DNA of 8,977 bases from Candidatus Levyibacteriota bacterium (GTDB lineage: Bacteria; Patescibacteriota; Microgenomatia; Levybacterales; UBA12049), in the NCBI GenBank assembly GCA_018061205.1, contig JAGOUP010000020.1, forward strand, positions 1 through 8,977, given 5' to 3'. The notes beneath the pieces were generated by a model. The model was not told where the DNA came from and did not search any database. It saw only the letters and a program-made list of their open reading frames with translations. Made by a program: the position numbers and the translations under genes. Below are positions 6,736 through 8,977 of the stretch, piece after piece. Position 1 is the first letter of the stretch. Each line of letters opens with the position of its first letter.

Positions 6736-8421
6736 CTATTCATCCTCTGTTGGAGAGATATCGTAATATGTTAATAAATCTTTGGAAATATTGAAAAAAA
6801 GCGGAGCTGCCGTTTCTGCCCCATAGATAGACGTTGTTGGTCTATCAATAATAACTAACATAGCAAATTTTGGATCATTTGCTGGAGCAAAACCAATAAA
6901 TGAAGCAATTGTTTTATGTGGATCATAATGTCCTTCTATAGGAATTTGTGCAGTACCCGTTTTCCCTGCTATACGATAGCCTTTCACTCGGGCAAATTGT
7001 GCTTCACCTTTATGAACAGCATGGACTAAAATTTCAGTCATTACTTTTGCCGATTTTTCAGAGATAGGTTTTCCAAGTACTTTTGGCTCTATGTGAAGTG
7101 TCTGTCCATCCTCTGTTTCTATTTTTGAAACGACATGTGGTTCCATACGAATACCATTGTTGGCAATAGCAGCAAATCCTGATAACAATTCAATAGGAGT
7201 AACTGAAATACCCTGTCCAAACCCGGCTGTTGCCAAATCTATGGGATACCATTGAGAACGTTCTCGAAGTATTGGTGCCACTTCTCCTTGTAAATCAATA
7301 CCGGTATTTTCTCCAATGCCAAATTGTTGAAAATACGATAACATCGTATCAAGCCCCAACGATTGTGCAACATATACCATCCCTGTATTATCTGAATGCA
7401 TAATAACATCAGCCATGGTGATATGTTCGATATACGTATTATTCCACGTTCGTATTTCATATCCTCCTATTTCAATAGGTTTTGCACATATGGGACATTT
7501 TGTATCAGCTTTTACTTTTTTCTCGTTAATACCTGCTGCCATAACCAACGCCTTAAAGGTTGAACCAGGTTCATATGCATTTGTAATAAATGGATTTTTA
7601 TATAAATCAGCAGTATATTCTTGAAAATGTCTTTGATCAAAAGAAGGATTGCTTGCCATAGCAATAATATTGCCCGTTTTTGGCTCTATAATCCCTACCA
7701 TGCCGCCACTTGCCCCATACTTTTCAACAGCCTCATTCAGTTTTTTTTCTACCAAATACTGTATGGCCCGATCAATATGCAGTACTAAAGATCGTCCTTT
7801 TTGGTTATATGCGCCCTGTTCTTGTTGCGCGATAATTGGCCTCCCTAATGCATCTCTAATCTTAACAGTCGTAATACTCTTTCCTTTTAATTGTCTATCA
7901 TAATACCCCTCCAATCCAAAATATCCTGTGTCTTCTCCACTGTCATCTTTTCCAACAAATCCTACTATTTGAGCAGCAAGTGATGCCTCAGGATAAAATC
8001 GTACAGACTCTTCTTCAAATCCGACACCTGGCAGTTTCATTTTTTCTATCACTTCCTTTTGTTGCAGACTGATGCCTCTTTTTAAGGGTACCCAAAAACG
8101 ATCTAAACGCAGCTGTGCACTAATACTTGCTTTATCTACTTCCAAAAGAGGAGAAATGTTTTGGGAAAATGTATCTTTTTCTTTAATTTCTTTTGGATTT
8201 GCAAAAACCAAATAGGAAATTTTGTTTGTGGCTATAGGAAACCCATCCGATGTTTTAATATCACCTCTCTCACTTGAAATAGTGATGCTACTGCCATATT
8301 GAGATTTTCCCATCGCAGAGAGCTCATCAGCTTTCACAACTTGCCAATAAAAAAGTCTCAAGATAACGAGAGAGAAACCAAACAGTAACCCAAAAAATGC
8401 AATTTTTATTCGATAACTCAT
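6736..8421 (-). CDS. ftsI: Class B penicillin-binding protein, septal transpeptidase (FtsI/PBP2-3 type)
   Basis: A membrane-anchored D,D-transpeptidase that cross-links stem peptides, probably at the septum. The 561 residues contain a short cytoplasmic start, one membrane segment at about 7-26, a pedestal domain with ERGDIKTSDG (51-60), RFYPE (141-145) and VGFVG (153-157), and the transpeptidase domain with SxxK in PGSTFK (S287 nucleophile, K290), SDN (343-345) and KTGTAQ (487-492). The size fits class B PBPs. Between the first two motifs is CPIC (309-312), a close cysteine pair followed by IGGYEIRTWN. No PASTA repeats follow the catalytic domain. The start overlaps the ftsL stop as ATGA and has no Shine-Dalgarno, so the two membrane division proteins are likely made together. 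The neighbours rsmH and ftsL support FtsI rather than an elongation PBP. It is the target class of beta-lactams. Confidence 0.94.
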   Translation of the reverse strand: MSYRIKIAFFGLLFGFSLVILRLFYWQVVKADELSAMGKSQYGSSITISSERGDIKTSDGFPIATNKISYLVFANPKEIKEKDTFSQNISPLLEVDKASISAQLRLDRFWVPLKRGISLQQKEVIEKMKLPGVGFEEESVRFYPEASLAAQIVGFVGKDDSGEDTGYFGLEGYYDRQLKGKSITTVKIRDALGRPIIAQQEQGAYNQKGRSLVLHIDRAIQYLVEKKLNEAVEKYGASGGMVGIIEPKTGNIIAMASNPSFDQRHFQEYTADLYKNPFITNAYEPGSTFKALVMAAGINEKKVKADTKCPICAKPIEIGGYEIRTWNNTYIEHITMADVIMHSDNTGMVYVAQSLGLDTMLSYFQQFGIGENTGIDLQGEVAPILRERSQWYPIDLATAGFGQGISVTPIELLSGFAAIANNGIRMEPHVVSKIETEDGQTLHIEPKVLGKPISEKSAKVMTEILVHAVHKGEAQFARVKGYRIAGKTGTAQIPIEGHYDPHKTIASFIGFAPANDPKFAMLVIIDRPTTSIYGAETAAPLFFNISKDLLTYYDISPTEDE

Positions 8422-8696
8422 CTGACTGCTAATGGAGGTTTTCGTAAAAACACGCGAGTTTTCACCTCAACAAATCCTAACTCAGCCGCCGCCGATGCGA
8501 TGGTTGTAAAAGAAGATGCAGTTAATAACTTCTCTTTTAACATCGCATTTTCTTTTTTATACGTCATTATTTGTTCTTCTATTTTTGCGAGCTCAATACC
8601 GGTGGTTGAGAGATTATTTGATACCGTTACCTGTGTCACAGATAAAGAAACAACAATCGTAATGATAACAATAATAAATAGTATCGGTTTTTTCAT
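8418..8696 (-). CDS. ftsL: FtsL-like bitopic cell-division protein
   Basis: A 92-residue protein with a short basic N-terminus (MKK), one hydrophobic segment at about 4-20, and a stretch at about 31-60 rich in Glu, Lys and Leu (for example LAKIEEQIMTYKKEN) that reads as a coiled coil, then a short C-terminal tail. That is the FtsL/DivIC architecture; sequence conservation in this family is low, so the call rests on architecture plus its place between rsmH and ftsI. FtsL is known to form a membrane complex that activates FtsWI. I chose the ATG at 8696 because GGAGAG lies six bases upstream; the in-frame ATG at 8729 would add 11 residues (MKRVKNNGEKF), overlap rsmH by 20 bases and lacks such a site. 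Its TGA overlaps the ftsI start. Confidence 0.8.
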   Translation of the reverse strand: MKKPILFIIVIITIVVSLSVTQVTVSNNLSTTGIELAKIEEQIMTYKKENAMLKEKLLTASSFTTIASAAAELGFVEVKTRVFLRKPPLAVR

Positions 8697-8702
8697 AAAT
8701 TT

Positions 8703-8708
8703 CTCTCC
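8703..8708 (-). promoter_or_regulatory. Shine-Dalgarno site of ftsL
   Basis: The mRNA reads GGAGAG followed by six bases and ATG. It sits in the 13-nt gap after the rsmH stop and decides the ftsL start at 8696 over the upstream in-frame ATG at 8729. Confidence 0.8.
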
Positions 8709-8709
8709 G

Positions 8710-8977
8710 TTATTCTTTACCCTTTTCAAAAACTCTTAGCTTTGCACTGCGACTTCTCCGATTATGCGATACTTCTTCTTCCCCTGCTACAAGAGGTTTT
8801 TTTGTTACGATCTTTCCAAGTCCTTTCTTTTCAAAATCTAAAAATACTTGTTTTACAATCCTATCTTCTAAAGAATGGAACGAAATAACACAAATTCGCC
8901 CCGAATCTAAAAGCAATCTACATGCTTTTGGTAATGCATCTCTGATTACACCCAATTCATCATTGACAGCAATACGT
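8710..8977 (-). CDS. rsmH: 16S rRNA (cytosine-1402-N4)-methyltransferase, C-terminal part (5' end outside window)
   Basis: RsmH (MraW) methylates N4 of C1402 in 16S rRNA with SAM and usually opens the dcw cluster. The 88 visible residues begin RIAVNDELG, the conserved block that is open to the window edge, so the reading frame continues upstream and the TTG at 8955 is not a start. Further family blocks are ALPKACRLL, ICVISFHSLEDRIVKQ and the C-terminal NRRSRSAKLRVFEK. The SAM-binding N-terminal part lies beyond the window. The TAA is 13 nt before ftsL. The fragment looks intact, and together with ftsL and ftsI it fixes this as the head of a dcw cluster; mraZ, if present, would lie further right. 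Confidence 0.95.
   Translation of the reverse strand, partial: RIAVNDELGVIRDALPKACRLLLDSGRICVISFHSLEDRIVKQVFLDFEKKGLGKIVTKKPLVAGEEEVSHNRRSRSAKLRVFEKGKE

Noticed and set aside
7239..7460. Minus-strand 73-codon frame inside ftsI
   Set aside because: It is an alternative frame of a fully conserved PBP region and shows no domain or ribosome binding site.
8697..8729. Upstream ATG for ftsL at 8729 giving 103 residues
   Set aside because: It overlaps rsmH by 20 bases and lacks a good Shine-Dalgarno, while the ATG at 8696 has GGAGAG six bases upstream and gives the usual short basic start before the membrane segment.
8953..8977. TTG at 8955 as the start of a small separate gene
   Set aside because: The frame is open to the window edge and encodes RIAVNDE before it, the conserved RsmH block, so this is the end of rsmH rather than a new gene.

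Overview
The window is a single, tightly packed, leftward-transcribed (minus-strand) block of cell-wall and division genes. In transcription order, from right to left, it holds rsmH (5' part missing), ftsL, ftsI (transpeptidase PBP), murE, murC, murA, a GlmU-like sugar nucleotidyltransferase, a HAD-family hydrolase, and glmS (3' part missing). I see no gene on the plus strand, no rRNA or tRNA, no mobile element and no CRISPR array. No stretch longer than about 45 bases is without a gene.

The likely source is a member of the Candidate Phyla Radiation (Patescibacteria) or a similar reduced bacterium. This is an inference from protein style, not a database result. MurE lacks the usual N-terminal substrate-binding domain. 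MurC has a TGAHGG block where other bacteria differ. The FtsI-type PBP has a CPIC pair and a HSDNTGM block. The GlmU is of the archaeal-like GlmU/ST0452 layout. The DNA is AT-rich. TGA ends two genes here (the GlmU-like gene and ftsL), so the code is standard, which argues against the UGA=Gly lineages (Absconditabacteria, Gracilibacteria).

Layout: 1-776 glmS; 780-1442 HAD hydrolase; 1439-2692 GlmU-like; 2698-4029 murA; 4022-5455 murC; 5455-6693 murE; 6736-8421 ftsI; 8418-8696 ftsL; 8710-8977 rsmH. Five of the eight junctions overlap (ATGA twice, TAATG once, an 8-bp overlap once is the murC/murA junction, and the ATGA pairs are ftsL/ftsI and GlmU-like/HAD; the murE/murC overlap is the TAATG), counting four true overlaps plus one 3-nt abutment at HAD/glmS. 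The other gaps are 5, 42 and 13 nt. Translational coupling therefore probably sets most protein levels. Clear Shine-Dalgarno sequences appear only before ftsL and glmS.

Together the genes cover amino-sugar supply (GlmS, GlmU-like), entry into the muramyl branch (MurA), two peptide-stem ligases (MurC, MurE) and the septal machinery (FtsL, FtsI), led by the 16S rRNA methyltransferase that usually heads the dcw cluster. The usual neighbours mraY, murF, murD, ftsW, murG and murB are not in the window, so this is a rearranged dcw cluster with a hexosamine tail.

The points most worth checking are a perfect four-copy GGGGAAA heptamer array (a textbook G-quadruplex motif and a frame-changing repeat) inside murE, a dnaX-like slippery site that would fuse the GlmU-like protein to the HAD hydrolase, an Asn in place of the expected metal-binding Asp in the GlmU-like enzyme, and a good promoter match that would give a leaderless murE transcript.
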